From: Sepiola atlantica
Lineage: Eukaryota > Mollusca > Cephalopoda > Sepiida > Sepiolidae
DNA: 64,000 bases
Reading direction: 5' to 3'
Assembly (NCBI GenBank): GCA_963556195.1
Contig: OY744525.1
Coordinates: 28,943,269-29,007,268, forward strand
A model generated the notes under the pieces. The model was not told where the DNA came from. It saw only the letters and a list, made by a program, of their open reading frames with translations, and did no database searches. Positions 33,401-43,739 of this stretch are shown here, piece by piece. Positions within the stretch are counted from its first letter, which is position 1, and every line of letters starts with the position of its first letter. A program made the position numbers and the translations under genes.

Positions 33401-33889
33401 TTAGTTATTTGGAAGAGTTCATAGGTAGTGTAGATCCAAAATGGGTAGGGAGTGTAGAGTTGCTGGTGTCAATTTGGTGGGTGGAAATTTTGTGGTTCAA
33501 ATCATGGTAGAATGCTTTCCATATTACGTTGGTAATGAACTTTATCACAGATTAAATCAGCTTGCAAATATAGGCTTTATTTGAGGGGATGGGTATGTTT
33601 TTTTGCCGAAAGCGGGAGGAATTCCTTGTTGAACATATCACAAATAGGAAGAACACGCTCAACTTGGTACAAGCTTAATATAAATTAGAGAACTGAAATT
33701 AATTTCATAAATTGCCTTTTTGCGGAATATACCTTGCATTGAGCAACTGAACTGAAAAAAATCTGCCTCCGTCGCTTTTCTAATTTCATCCTTCTATCCA
33801 TCAATCTGTTCTATCCTGTATATTGAGCTGTATACTTTTCACAATAGGTTTTACCTTTCCTAAAGGTTCGCTTTTAGTTCTCTAATTTT

Positions 33890-33890
33890 T

Positions 33891-33931
<41 letters not shown>
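33890..33931. repeat. (TA)n microsatellite
   Basis: About 20 TA units about 100 bp outside the 5' side of the PLE. Confidence 0.95.
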
Positions 33932-33933
<2 letters not shown>

Positions 33934-34149
33934 CTCTATTTACGCATTAAAACAAAAAAAAACTGCTATTAACAAGATTAATTTTAACACTAGTACTAAT
34001 ATACTTAAATGCTTATAATACCTAATAAATATAGTTTCATATTTAAATTTGCCCGCCATAATTAATTATAAATCTCACTCCAGGTCTTTACCTGTTTGAC
34101 ATTATTCCACATTATTTAATAATACGTGTCTTAAGGAAAAAATGCTGCC

Positions 34150-34152
<3 letters not shown>

Positions 34153-34210
<58 letters not shown>
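34153..34210. repeat. (TA)n microsatellite
   Basis: About 29 TA units. 33931-34375 otherwise holds no recognisable feature. Confidence 0.95.
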
Positions 34211-34213
<3 letters not shown>

Positions 34214-34359
34214 GTTCAATTTTAAGAATAGGTATTTCAGTTTCGTTTTTAGACGAATAATCTAGAAAAAAACACTTAATTGTAAAATTAAAATATTTTT
34301 TATTTAACATTAAATTTGATTCATAGTTATTGCACACCTATTAAGCAATATTACTGTAT

Positions 34360-34896
34360 GTATATATATATATAAAGATACATGGACGAAAAGGTATATC
34401 CATGCACGAATGTCCAAATTTATTTCAAACTTCGATTGTTCAATGTAAGGTATATTCTGTAATAACATTATATTTATTATTCTTTCCTTAAGCCAAGGCT
34501 TTTCAAAGATCGAGATCTTATCATCAGCGGAATTATACAGATAGATAAGTTGGCAATAGAAAAGCCAAAATTCAACATTTGAAAAAATATTAAGAAAATG
34601 ATGGGTGAAAAAAGTTCGTTTAAAAAGATATTGGGTTTGTCCAGGTGGTAATTGTCCGCCGATAAGGTGTCCAATGGAAGGAAGTTTTCGATGGAGAAGA
34701 AAAAGTTTCGTGGAGGCATCACAGAAAGGCGTTCAAAATGAAGAAAATCCAATGGTGAAAATTGAGTTCAAATCGTAGATGGAGCGCACTTCAACGGAAT
34801 TTAAAATGAAGAAATCTGGCCATTTAAAAACAATGATTCCTCGGCCAAGAAATAGGTCGTAAGCGAATGACATTAGCACCTCTCTCTCTCTCTTTC

Positions 34897-34900
<4 letters not shown>
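34360..34900 (-). mobile_element. PLE terminal unit with hammerhead, tandem copy 1
   Basis: On the minus strand: a body related to the 3' region of the PLE (TCCATCGAAAACTTCCTTCC, TTGGCTTTTCTATTGCCAAC), GATAGATAAG complement, the hammerhead at 34532-34482, then CATTGAACAATCGAAGTTTG and an end at (TA)n (34363-34374). The same order recurs 559 bp upstream. It probably represents a 5' terminal repeat of the PLE at 29-33.8 kb or an independent ribozyme-bearing monomer. Confidence 0.7.
34482..34532 (-). ncRNA. Hammerhead ribozyme, tandem copy 1
   Basis: CUGAUGA (34527-34521); stem II AAGAUC/GAUCUU (34519-34514 with 34511-34506); GAAA (34504-34501); stem III AAGCC/GGCUU with loop UU (34501-34490); H17 = A (34489). 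Stem I UUCC/GGAA with one G.A mismatch next to the core. Confidence 0.8.
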
Positions 34901-34940
<40 letters not shown>

Positions 34941-34942
34941 AG
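34881..34942. repeat. (CT)n(TA)n(GA)n compound microsatellite
   Basis: CT, TA and GA blocks forming a near-palindrome between the two ribozyme units. The similar (TA)n(GA)n at 35121-35176 follows copy 2. Confidence 0.95.
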
Positions 34943-34944
34943 AA

Positions 34945-35118
34945 AAAAGAGTGATAAATATGCGACGATTGTCTAAATTTATTTCAAATTTCAATTGTTC
35001 AATGCAAGATGTATTCAGTAATAAACTAGTGTTTATTATCCTTTCCTTAAGCCAAGGCTTTTCAAAGATCGAGATCTTATCATCAGAGGAGAAATACAGA
35101 TAGATAAGTTGGCTTTCG

Positions 35119-35176
<58 letters not shown>
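34945..35176 (-). mobile_element. PLE terminal unit with hammerhead, tandem copy 2
   Basis: Homologous to 34.39-34.56 kb (ATTGTTCAATGCAAG, CCTTTCCTTAAGCCAAGGC, GATAGATAAGTTGGC). Truncated on its 5' side by (TA)n at 35121. Confidence 0.7.
35042..35090 (-). ncRNA. Hammerhead ribozyme, tandem copy 2 (best of the PLE set)
   Basis: Same stems as copy 1 and CUGAUGA at 35086-35080, GAAA at 35063-35060; here stem I UCCU/AGGA pairs without mismatch. All core positions intact. Confidence 0.85.
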
Positions 35177-37230
35177 GTGAAAATATTTGGTTGTGCATAT
35201 ACTTTCTATATTTTAGATCAAACTTTTCCATGTAAAATCTCGATGATTGTTAACATGTAACAACAGAGCATAAATTAATGAACCATGTTATGCTAAATTC
35301 CTATAAATAAGATGTTATCTATTTCACTGGTGATTTTCTTCCAAAATCAAAGACTTCTGTACAAGTTTACGAACCGTTTCGTTCATAGGAAACATTTGCT
35401 ATTAGTATGTCTATCCAGGTTTTTCATCTATGAACGATTCATAAGCCAAAGTTCCCCTTCACAAAGATACATAGCAAGGCAGCAAACGACTCACATTGTT
35501 ACATTTTCTCTCGAAGAAATACATTGAAATCGCTAGCCGGAAAAGGGCCGTTATATTTTTTTGAAGTAAAGCCATAACGAAATACACACAATATTGCATA
35601 GGAAAAACTGTCAGAAGAGTTCATAGTTAATTGGCTGAAAGTCTACAAGACACTGTATAAAAATTATTTTAAAATAGACATATGATAATCATTATATAAG
35701 ATATGAAATTTAAGGTTAAACTGAAAAAAAACATATTCCAAATTATACAGATACGAAACTACATGACATTAAAGAAAGTCAGCAGTTAAAGAGATCTATT
35801 AAAGTCCTCGTTGCGTATAATCTTAATGTTAAATATATAATATAAATTACCAAACTAACAGGCTAATATTTGAAATGGTGATGTTTAATGGTCATTTAAA
35901 GAAAATACTATACAATAAGTAAATGGGTTAATAATCGGTGATTAAATATGAAATCGTCTATTGAAAACTTATGTACGATACACTAAGATTTTACCATGGT
36001 CTTGAGTTATTAAATAACCAAATAACCACATCTATAAGTTTCGATTAGTCCACGACAAGGTGATAAAATTGAATCGCTATTTTAAAAATATATTTATTAA
36101 ATCAATTCTAAGGGCCTCAAGTCAGTATTCAGGTGTTATGTTTCGTTCATTTTATGAGTGACCATAAAAAAACGAAAATCAATAACAAATGTAACGACGA
36201 TCATCCATGAATAACAGCTAATTGAGTTATCTTCATTATTAATCGAAAACAAATAAAAAAAAGAATATCTTCATAATTCATACCCTTATACACTAATACT
36301 CAAGAGTTAGAAGTCATATCAAATAAGTATATATGTAAATGTTTATTACAGTAGCGAAACAAATGATATAGGTTTTTCATTCAATTAAATCAATTAAATA
36401 AGTTCATATTTTATAGTTTATATTAGAAGTATAGTAAATATCTTAATCGTCCTAGAACACATTTATTTAAGAATATTTCGCAAATAATACTTTTTAAATA
36501 TTTCTGGGATTTTTTTTTCGAAATACGGAGCATCATCAAACAGAAATTAACAAAGGAACATCTGTCTCATGATGTAATCACATATGACTAATATGGTTTA
36601 CATGTTAGTACGTATATTAGGTATCATACGGATTTCTTATATCCTAATATATATACAGTTTTTCATGGTTGACAACTGATGATTCGTACAATATTATTAA
36701 GTCTAGCGTAAATTCTTGAGAGCTAACTAATACAGTTATTACAAGAGATTTATTGACTTAAACGCAAACGGATTTTCCCACGAACAACTTGTGAATAAAC
36801 GTGTTTTGTTGCTGTGTTTTTCCTCTCATATAGTTTTAAAGTTCCAAGACTATATATATTTTAATTTAATTGTACTTCAGGATAAGTTCTCCGAAATCAG
36901 GGGCCTCTTCATGGGACTAGCACTTTATCTGTATATGAGATACATAGATATCCGTGTGTTCGATTAAAGTTCTCTATCTCTCAAACGTTGAATTAATAAA
37001 AAAGTGAAGAACATTAAATTTCGTCTCCCCTATTTACCAGTTAACTATGTCACAGTATACATTTCTTTTGGTCTCTTGATCTTATCTTATTCAAGACAAA
37101 GAATTCTTCTGGTCTGGTGGAGTTACTTGAAGTAATTTCACTAGTAAAAGGTGTGCAAAACAAGACACACATTGACCTGAGCGAATGTGCGTGTTGAGGG
37201 GCTGAATAAGAACATAACATTTTAAAAAGT
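35177..37230. other. A+T-rich DNA, nothing recognised
   Basis: No repeats, coding remnants or structured RNA recognised apart from short open frames (for example 71 codons at 35312-35527) with no family resemblance. Confidence 0.5.
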
Positions 37231-37234
37231 GCCG

Positions 37235-37511
37235 TCACTAGAGAGAGGGAAATAGAGAGAATGAGAGAGTGTGGGGGAGGAGAGAATGTGAGAGAAAGAG
37301 AGAGAAGGAGAGAGAAGGAGAGAGGGGGAGGGGGGAGAGAAAGCTCAGTCAGCAATTTTTCTATGATCTCTTCAGCCTTTACAAAATTACTTATCATTTA
37401 AATAAGACCGAAAATAAATAAATAAAAAAAGAAAATCAATTCGGTTTGGCGCTGGCTCGTGTTCGGAATGGTGGCTTTTTTAAAAACAATAAAAAAAGAA
37501 AATTTGGCGTC

Positions 37512-37549
<38 letters not shown>

Positions 37550-37600
37550 GAGAGAGAGAGAAAGAGAGAGAGAGTGAGAGAGAGGGAGAGTAGAGAACGG
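37235..37600. repeat. (GA)n microsatellites
   Basis: GA-rich blocks at 37240-37345 and 37515-37610, giving antisense S-L-S-L frames that are artefacts. Confidence 0.95.
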
Positions 37601-37689
37601 AGAGGGTGTAAGAGACTGAGCAATCACATACTCCATCTACTCTATTGACACTTAAGCCTTTTTCATACAAATTTATTTATTTCTAGGAT

Positions 37690-38025
37690 AACTTAACTTA
37701 ACATCGAAGGGGGCGGGGTTATGGGAGAAGACAAAGATGGTATTTTTAATAAAAATACGTTACACTTTTGCCCCGGACAACGGACAAGGGGCGACCGGGA
37801 AAGAGATAGCTTTTACCCCAAGCAACAGGGAGAGTAGGGGCGAGGGAGAGAGAGTTGCTATGGAAAAGTACAGCTTTTGCTCCGGGCACCGGTTAGAGGG
37901 GGCAACGGGAAGAGGGGCAACTGTGAGAGCTGGGCAACGAGGAGAGAGGGGCGGTGATACAGGCGACCGTGGAGGAGAGAGCCCCGGACAACGCCGGGTA
38001 CCTCTGCTTGTTTATAATATAGTAT
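37690..38025 (+). mobile_element. LINE/SINE 3' segment with CCGGG tail
   Basis: Internally repetitive: CTTTTGCCCCGGACAACGG, CTTTTACCCCAAGCAAC and CTTTTGCTCCGGGCACCGG at 37767, 37811 and 37873. Ends with CCCCGGACAACGCCGGGTAC (37982-38001) then CTCTGCTTG and A/T-rich DNA, matching the tail of the SINE at 20.44 kb. A 109-codon frame exists but the repeats explain it. Confidence 0.55.
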
Positions 38026-38176
38026 ATATCATTTTAAACTTTAACCCACACACATTACGAAAATGAGAATGAAAAGTTAATTTGAGTGAAAACCTAAACA
38101 AAAAAGAAATTTAAAAAGGAAACAAATGAATATATATATATATATTTTTTGTTTTATTTTTAAATACAGATTTTAA

Positions 38177-38251
38177 TCAGACATGGACCAGTGGTTTCTG
38201 ACAAGAAAAGGGTTTTAAATTCCCTATTCCGTCTTCTTCAGCATAGTCTGA
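38177..38251 (-). ncRNA. Hammerhead ribozyme, long stem II
   Basis: Stem I UCAGAC(U)AUG (38251-38242) with CAUGUCUGA (38185-38177), 9 bp and one bulge; CUGAAGA (38241-38235); stem II begins GAC/GUC with G.U pairs and an inner hairpin; GAAA (38198-38195); stem III ACC/GGU with loop ACU; H17 = C (38186). All core positions intact. Confidence 0.85.
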
Positions 38252-38394
38252 AATAGTAAATGATGGAATTTCTTCAAAAAACATTTATAACCGTTATAAA
38301 ACGCTCTGGACAAAGAATTTGAAATGAGCGGCCGGCCAGACGCTAGGTCAGAAAAATAACCGTTAAGTAAGAGATTCTATAGTTAGAAGTAAAG

Positions 38395-38465
38395 AACCAG
38401 AGAGAAAGAAAAGAAGAAAGAAAGAAAGAAAAGAGAGAAAGAAAGAAAGAAGGAAAGAAGGAAGG
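38395..38465. repeat. (GAAA)n purine tract
   Basis: Repeated AAAGAAAGAAAG and AGGAAGGAA inside the PLE 3' region. Confidence 0.9.
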
Positions 38466-38689
38466 GAAAATAAATTAAAATGAAATTAAATTTATAATAA
38501 TAAAAAAATTATTAATTAAGAGTAAATAAAAATTATTTATTTATATTTATATTTAGAGCATAGTATAAGGTACGTAACTCAAATTAATTAAGTTATCTAA
38601 GCAGGGGAGGTAACTATTTATTGTTATATGAAATATATATATATGTATATATATAAATCACGATCGTTTCAATTAATAAATGTCAAATT

Positions 38690-39195
38690 AAAGTAAAAAT
38701 ATATAAATATAATTAAAAATAAATAAATATATTAATAAAAAATCAATATATAAATAAATAAAATATAAATAAAAAATCAAAAATCAATATATAATTAAAT
38801 TATCAATATATAAATAAAAAAATCAATATATAAATAACTAAAAAATACAATATATAAATAAAAATTCGATATATAAATAAAATCAATATATAAATAAAAA
38901 ATCAAAAAATCAATATATAAATAAATAAATATATAAATAAAAAAAAAAATAAAAAATCAATATATAATCAATATATAAAAAAATTCAAAGAATAAATATA
39001 TGCGTACGCACACGTATGTGCACACACACATATATATGCATACATATGAATATATATATATACACATATATATATATACATATATATACACATACAAATG
39101 TATGCAAGTATAAATAAAAAATCAATATATAAATAAAAAATCAATAATCAATTAAAAATCAATATATAAATAAAAATCAATATATAATATGAAAA
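38690..39195. repeat. A/T-rich tandem repeat (ATAAATAAAAAATCAATAT unit)
   Basis: Many imperfect copies of an AATCAATATATAAATAAA unit, interrupted by a (CA)/(TA) block at 39005-39090. It lies within the 3' region of the PLE. Confidence 0.85.
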
Positions 39196-39345
39196 TTTGA
39201 AAAATAAAATTTTAAAATTTAAAAATTTAAAGAAGAAAGAGGGAAAAAATGGAGAAAAAAGAACTGTGATCAGGTTCGTGGAACGAGAAGTCTGCAGCAG
39301 AAATATATAAGTGTCTGAAAAATGTATGTAGGGCTCTAGGTAGGC

Positions 39346-40245
39346 TTAAGTCACTCGATCCATCCAATAAATAAGGAGTGCTTGTTTACGATGTATACAG
39401 CCTTTAAAAACCTCATCGCGCACATTTAAACATCTGGTGTTTGGGTTCATGATGGCCTTAAAAATATGAAACTTCTCAGCATTACACAAATGGCAAACAT
39501 TAGATATAGGTGAATAAATGGGTTTTCTCTCTATGATTTTCCAATTTATAGAAAAGGGAGTTCCTTCTTCTTTTAGTTCCCAAATTCGTTTAGCCAAAGA
39601 TGTGTTTGCGCGATCTTTGTTTCTAAAGGAATATAGGTGTGAATAATACCTTTGTTTAAAGGAACCTTGTGTCATGCCGTAGTATACATCTGTACTATTA
39701 TCAGTTTGACTCGTAACCACAGCTTTGTATACAACTGAGTCAACTTTACAATTTCCCTCGAGGGGGCAAGAATTTTTATTTTGGCATGATCATCCGGTGT
39801 CGACTGCCGTGCTTTGTTCTCTGGTGATATAACTCCTTATAGGCCGCATGGTTGAGTAGCTGACCTTGATGGTGTTTTTATTGAAAAACTTATGTAAACT
39901 GTGTGTTGGAGGGAAATGTTTGTTTAATAAAGAGAGAAAAATATGACCTACTCTTGATTTTGTTCTGCTGGAGAAGGGCGGCGAAAACCAGATAATCGAT
40001 CTCCTCCTTTTGCGGCTGTTGTTCTGTGGAATATTCTGGTTTGGGATGTATGAGATTCCTTCATGGAATCCGCTGTCGCGGAGGGCTTTATTATAATATG
40101 GAGCGGCCTGTGTGAAAACTTCATAATTGGAGGAGAGGTTTGAAATTCTAAGGCTTATATTTTTAGTAAGGTTTTTGAGGATTGATGGTGGATGGCATGA
40201 GTTTATATATATATAATGATCAAACATGTTAATTGTATAATACAC
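39346..40245 (-). pseudogene. PLE RT C-terminus and GIY-YIG endonuclease
   Basis: 40245-39790 (151 codons) reads YINSCHPPSILKNLTKNISL, ALRDSGFHEG, RRRSIIWFSPPFS, KHFPPTHSLHKFFN, KVSYSTMR, all conserved PLE post-RT blocks. A gap or shift near 39790 removes part of the cysteine linker (CQNK...CPLEG is read near 39785-39755). 39720-39346 carries VYYGMTQGSFKQRYYSHLYS (YIG-like core with the conserved Arg and His), LAKRIWELKEEGTPFSINWK, CHLCNAEKF and the C-terminal end. It is the least damaged GIY-YIG of this lineage in the window. Confidence 0.85.
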
Positions 40246-40249
40246 TTAG

Positions 40250-41400
40250 TATATTGGTTTACAATTAATTATTGGAATTACCATCATATGAACAAATAAA
40301 TGAAAATAAGCACAAATATTAATAACATAATCTTAGTATATAAATTTATAACTACGCCTTGCCAAAAAAGTAGAGTCAAAATTGAAAGAGAAAAATAATC
40401 TTTAATAATAATTGAATAACACACGTAGTAATATCAATATATTTGCAATTTAATACTATAATAAAAAATAAATAAATTTAAATAATCAGAAATACTAATA
40501 GTATACATGATTTCGAACAGCAGAGAGATACGTAAGCAATTATTAAATTGATATTCATAAAAGAAATATAAAACATGTATAAATAAAACGATCTCAAACG
40601 CTAATACAATTAGTAGATGAATCAAAAATCAATTAATTATAAGATGCAACAAATTAAAAGAGTAAATAAGAATATAATTCCAAATTTAAAAGATATATAA
40701 GCTCCCAGAACTTAACTTTACAGGCTAAATATTTCAAAATAAATCAGTACAATATTGTCAGTGATAAACTCATTTATTTAAATAACACATATAATTTCCA
40801 AAAAAGACGTTAATGGATTGAATTTTGAATTTTAACATTGCAGAAAATTAATAAAATAACAATTTACTAAAATGAATGATAAATCATATATAGAAGACGA
40901 CCACATATATAAGATCACTGTGTAGACACTAAAACTAAACCAGAAAAGATTTACTATCAATAAGTAAAAATATTTTTTGAAAAATAACCTTTGTTTTTTG
41001 TCCTCCTTCGCAACACTTACATATTTCCATACTTTGTATTTTGATAATTTTCGATTATTCCTCTATATACAAGTCAATTTACTTTTAAGACTGTAAGAAA
41101 GGTTTTCAAAATTAATCCTGTTTTTATTAAACTGCATTAATTAATTGCTTTTATTATCGACGTCCCGATTGCATATATATAGCGGAAAATAAGACAATTA
41201 TATTACAAATGAATAACAAAAACATTGATTCATAATAGACTTTTGAAAATAGTTATGCAAATTAGACATTCAAATAGCTGTTTTGGGGTATTTCGTGTGT
41301 ACTATACGTAGAGTATTTCAAAATAGTATTCTGTATTGATTTTAATAATTATCACCCTTTTATGGTAATATATGAGTATAAATAGAAAGTAAATCACATT
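40250..41400. other. A+T-rich DNA, nothing recognised
   Basis: No coding remnant, repeat family or structured RNA recognised. Confidence 0.5.
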
Positions 41401-41403
41401 TAT

Positions 41404-41416
41404 TCATATATATATA

Positions 41417-41474
<58 letters not shown>

Positions 41475-41534
41475 GAATAACACTAATAAATATATATATA
41501 TATGTACATATATATATATAACGAATAACAGTTA

Positions 41535-41612
<78 letters not shown>
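41404..41612. repeat. (TA)n and (TG)n cluster
   Basis: TA at 41420-41471 and 41539-41583, TG at 41584-41609, with a repeated AATGAATAACA/AACGAATAACA spacer. Confidence 0.95.
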
Positions 41613-41613
<1 letters not shown>

Positions 41614-42309
41614 GTTGTGGCGTTGCAGGCCGATAATACTGAAGACAAACACCGTGCTATTATTAACAAAAGTGTATGAGCAGAAGTATGTTACAGGAGT
41701 ACGCGTCATGCGCCTGGTGGCATAAATGTATATATAACTTTGATAAAATGTATCTGTGCATATAGTCTTGGTGTTTCTAAATAAGTCTGAAAAACATGGT
41801 TGTTCGTAGATCAAATAATTATGTTATTTAATAAGTTTAAGTGTGGAAAACAGGAACTAAATCGCAGACGGTCTGTTAGCCGTCACTCTCATTTAATTGT
41901 GATTGCATTAAATGGCGTTGCAACCAATGAACACTAACCGACAATTCAACCAACATACGGATCCCCAGACGTTCCGTTGAGTATAAAATTAATTGAAAAC
42001 CACCGGGGAAAAACACGAGAATAAAAAATAAAGTAGCACGACAGACGATTTTATGTGTTACTTGGTACGAAGTGATTGTGACTTACATAGTTGAGTAGGA
42101 TTTGGTGTGAAGGTGAACACATCTTACTTAGTGTTTCGAACATATTAAGTACAAAAGTCTCAGACCAGAAAGTAATAGATGTATATTGCTTTTTGTTAGA
42201 AGACCATGCACTTAAATTGATGTATAGGTAGATATAAACGATTTAGGATACACCCACACACACACACACATAGATGAACTTATTATTATAATAATTATTT
42301 TAATAATAA

Positions 42310-42445
42310 AAGTTTGAACATTATATACATACGTATACGTTTCATCCTTGTGAACTAATCAGTATAGAGATAACCATTCAAGCCAGTCGCACGATTCGAA
42401 CTCAAATTCCGAGCGATTGCTGCTTGTTTTATTCAGCTATGGAAG
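42310..42445 (-). mobile_element. tRNA-headed hammerhead element, copy SB4
   Basis: Minus strand: box A CATAGCTGAATAA (42441-42429), box B GAGTTCGAATCGT (42403-42391), then the ribozyme-shaped 3' end: stem I UCUAUA with UGUAUA; core CUGAUUA (42362-42356; one base off CUGANGA); stem II GUUC/GGAU with loop ACAA; GAAA (42343-42340); palindromic stem III ACGUAUACGU; H17 = A (42330). Confidence 0.65.
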
Positions 42446-42489
42446 GTGCTACAGATAATTATTTAAATAAGAAATATTTAAATATTATC

Positions 42490-42700
42490 GACACCTCACC
42501 ACGACAAAAATCTGTTCATCTCTCCCACCCTAAGGCAACTTCACTAATATTCTCACCCTTCCCTATTTAACTGCGGCCTTAATGGTAACCACTCAAAGCT
42601 TTCCATATTCATTTTATTCGTCGCCACCACTGACTTCTCGCAGCCTGGACTCTCCTCCAGCGCTCACAGTAGCCACGGCTACTGCTTTTCCTTTATCACT

Positions 42701-42702
<2 letters not shown>
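42490..42702 (+). mobile_element. F-family internal fragment (no ribozyme)
   Basis: GACACCTCACCACGACAAAA, CTCTCCCACCCTAAGGCAAC and GACTTCTCGCAGCC...GCGCTCACAGTAGCCAC match the interior of F1 (4640-4735 and the complement of 4400-4490). The end where the hammerhead should follow is replaced by (TA)n at 42703. Confidence 0.6.
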
Positions 42703-42768
<66 letters not shown>

Positions 42769-42833
42769 TTAAGTGTCTGGTGATGTCAATTTAATTATGT
42801 TGATCAGACCCCACTTCCCTTAAAAGACAAAAC

Positions 42834-42875
<42 letters not shown>

Positions 42876-43271
42876 CTACGATCTAATTATGTATTGTACA
42901 CTTTAGGTATTATTCTATGCTCTATACGTTTTTAGATATAGTGTTCATGAAAATAAACTGGAACTTATATTCCTACTTGTATCAACAACATTTTCCCGAA
43001 GTCTCACATTACATTTCTCCGAATTTAGTTCGATCTGCCAAAACTTGAAAGGCTCTATTCACAATTTAGACAACTCTTAGTAAACAACACAAAAATTATA
43101 CATTACGACCTCAATGTCAAAAAAATAAAAATTCTTTAAGCATTGTATGTAAAAACTAGAATCCTATAATCAATAATGTTAATTACGAGACTAGCAACAA
43201 CATTTTTAAGTGTCTGGTGATGTAAATTTAATTATTCTTTGTCGTTATCTTCTGAAGTTTTCGATACAATT

Positions 43272-43316
<45 letters not shown>
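42703..43316. repeat. (TA)n tracts with a shared 32-bp flank
   Basis: TA at 42703-42766, 42838-42872 and 43275-43316. TTTTAAGTGTCTGGTGATGT plus AATTTAATTAT occurs at 42766 and again at 43204. Confidence 0.9.
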
Positions 43317-43319
<3 letters not shown>

Positions 43320-43739
43320 GACACTCCGGTCGAGATATTTTTAAAAGATTCTACGCGTTCCTTTTTAAGTGCAATTGTTTGTATATCTCTTGCACTTGGT
43401 TCACCGTGTATATTCGGTAGTTTTTAAAATTCGTTTTCATTAGTTCGGTGGCTGCTATAATTACCTGGATGATGGAGATCTTCTAGTTTCTGTTCATGTG
43501 TGTGTGTTTGTGCGCGTCGAAACAAAGTACCAGATAATTCTGGGTATTGGAGAACGTTTCCTATGTGTAAGATGGATAAGGTGGACTATGTACTGTTTAA
43601 CTTAAGATTGTTAAAGTTTTTTCGAAAGGAGGAAAAGGGGATTCTCGAAGTGCTCTCTGAAATCTCATACTTTTACGAAATTTAACCCATAGGTCTTATA
43701 TATCAATCAGTAAATATTAACAGAATTTCAAAAACTTTG

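Larger units (their letters stand above)
28975..33795 (-). mobile_element. Nearly full-length, broken Penelope-like element
   Basis: Spans an N-terminal region (33400-33160), RT (33135-32319), linker and GIY-YIG (32278-31130), a long 3' region, and a terminal hammerhead (about 29.1 kb). The outer 90 bp are inverted at the two ends: GAAAAGCGACGGAGGCAG and TGCTCAATGCAAGGTATATTCCGC at 28990-29046 against their complements at 33722-33772. The left end pairs the ribozyme with its tail; the right end keeps only the tail, beginning close to where the ribozyme would cut. Frameshifts and stops throughout make it inactive. Inverted or tandem terminal repeats are characteristic of PLEs. Confidence 0.8.
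38130..40215 (-). mobile_element. 5'-truncated Penelope-like element with hammerhead
   Basis: The minus strand holds, in order: the end of the RT region (40215-39790), GIY-YIG (39720-39346), a long A/T-rich 3' region with a tandem repeat, and a hammerhead at 38251-38177 followed by (TA)n at 38131-38144. 5' truncation falls at a short (TA)n near 40203-40216. Parallel organisation to the PLE at 29-33.8 kb. Confidence 0.8.

Noticed and set aside
33160..33510. 116-codon plus-strand frame
   Set aside because: Antisense of the PLE reverse transcriptase, whose conserved blocks read on the minus strand.
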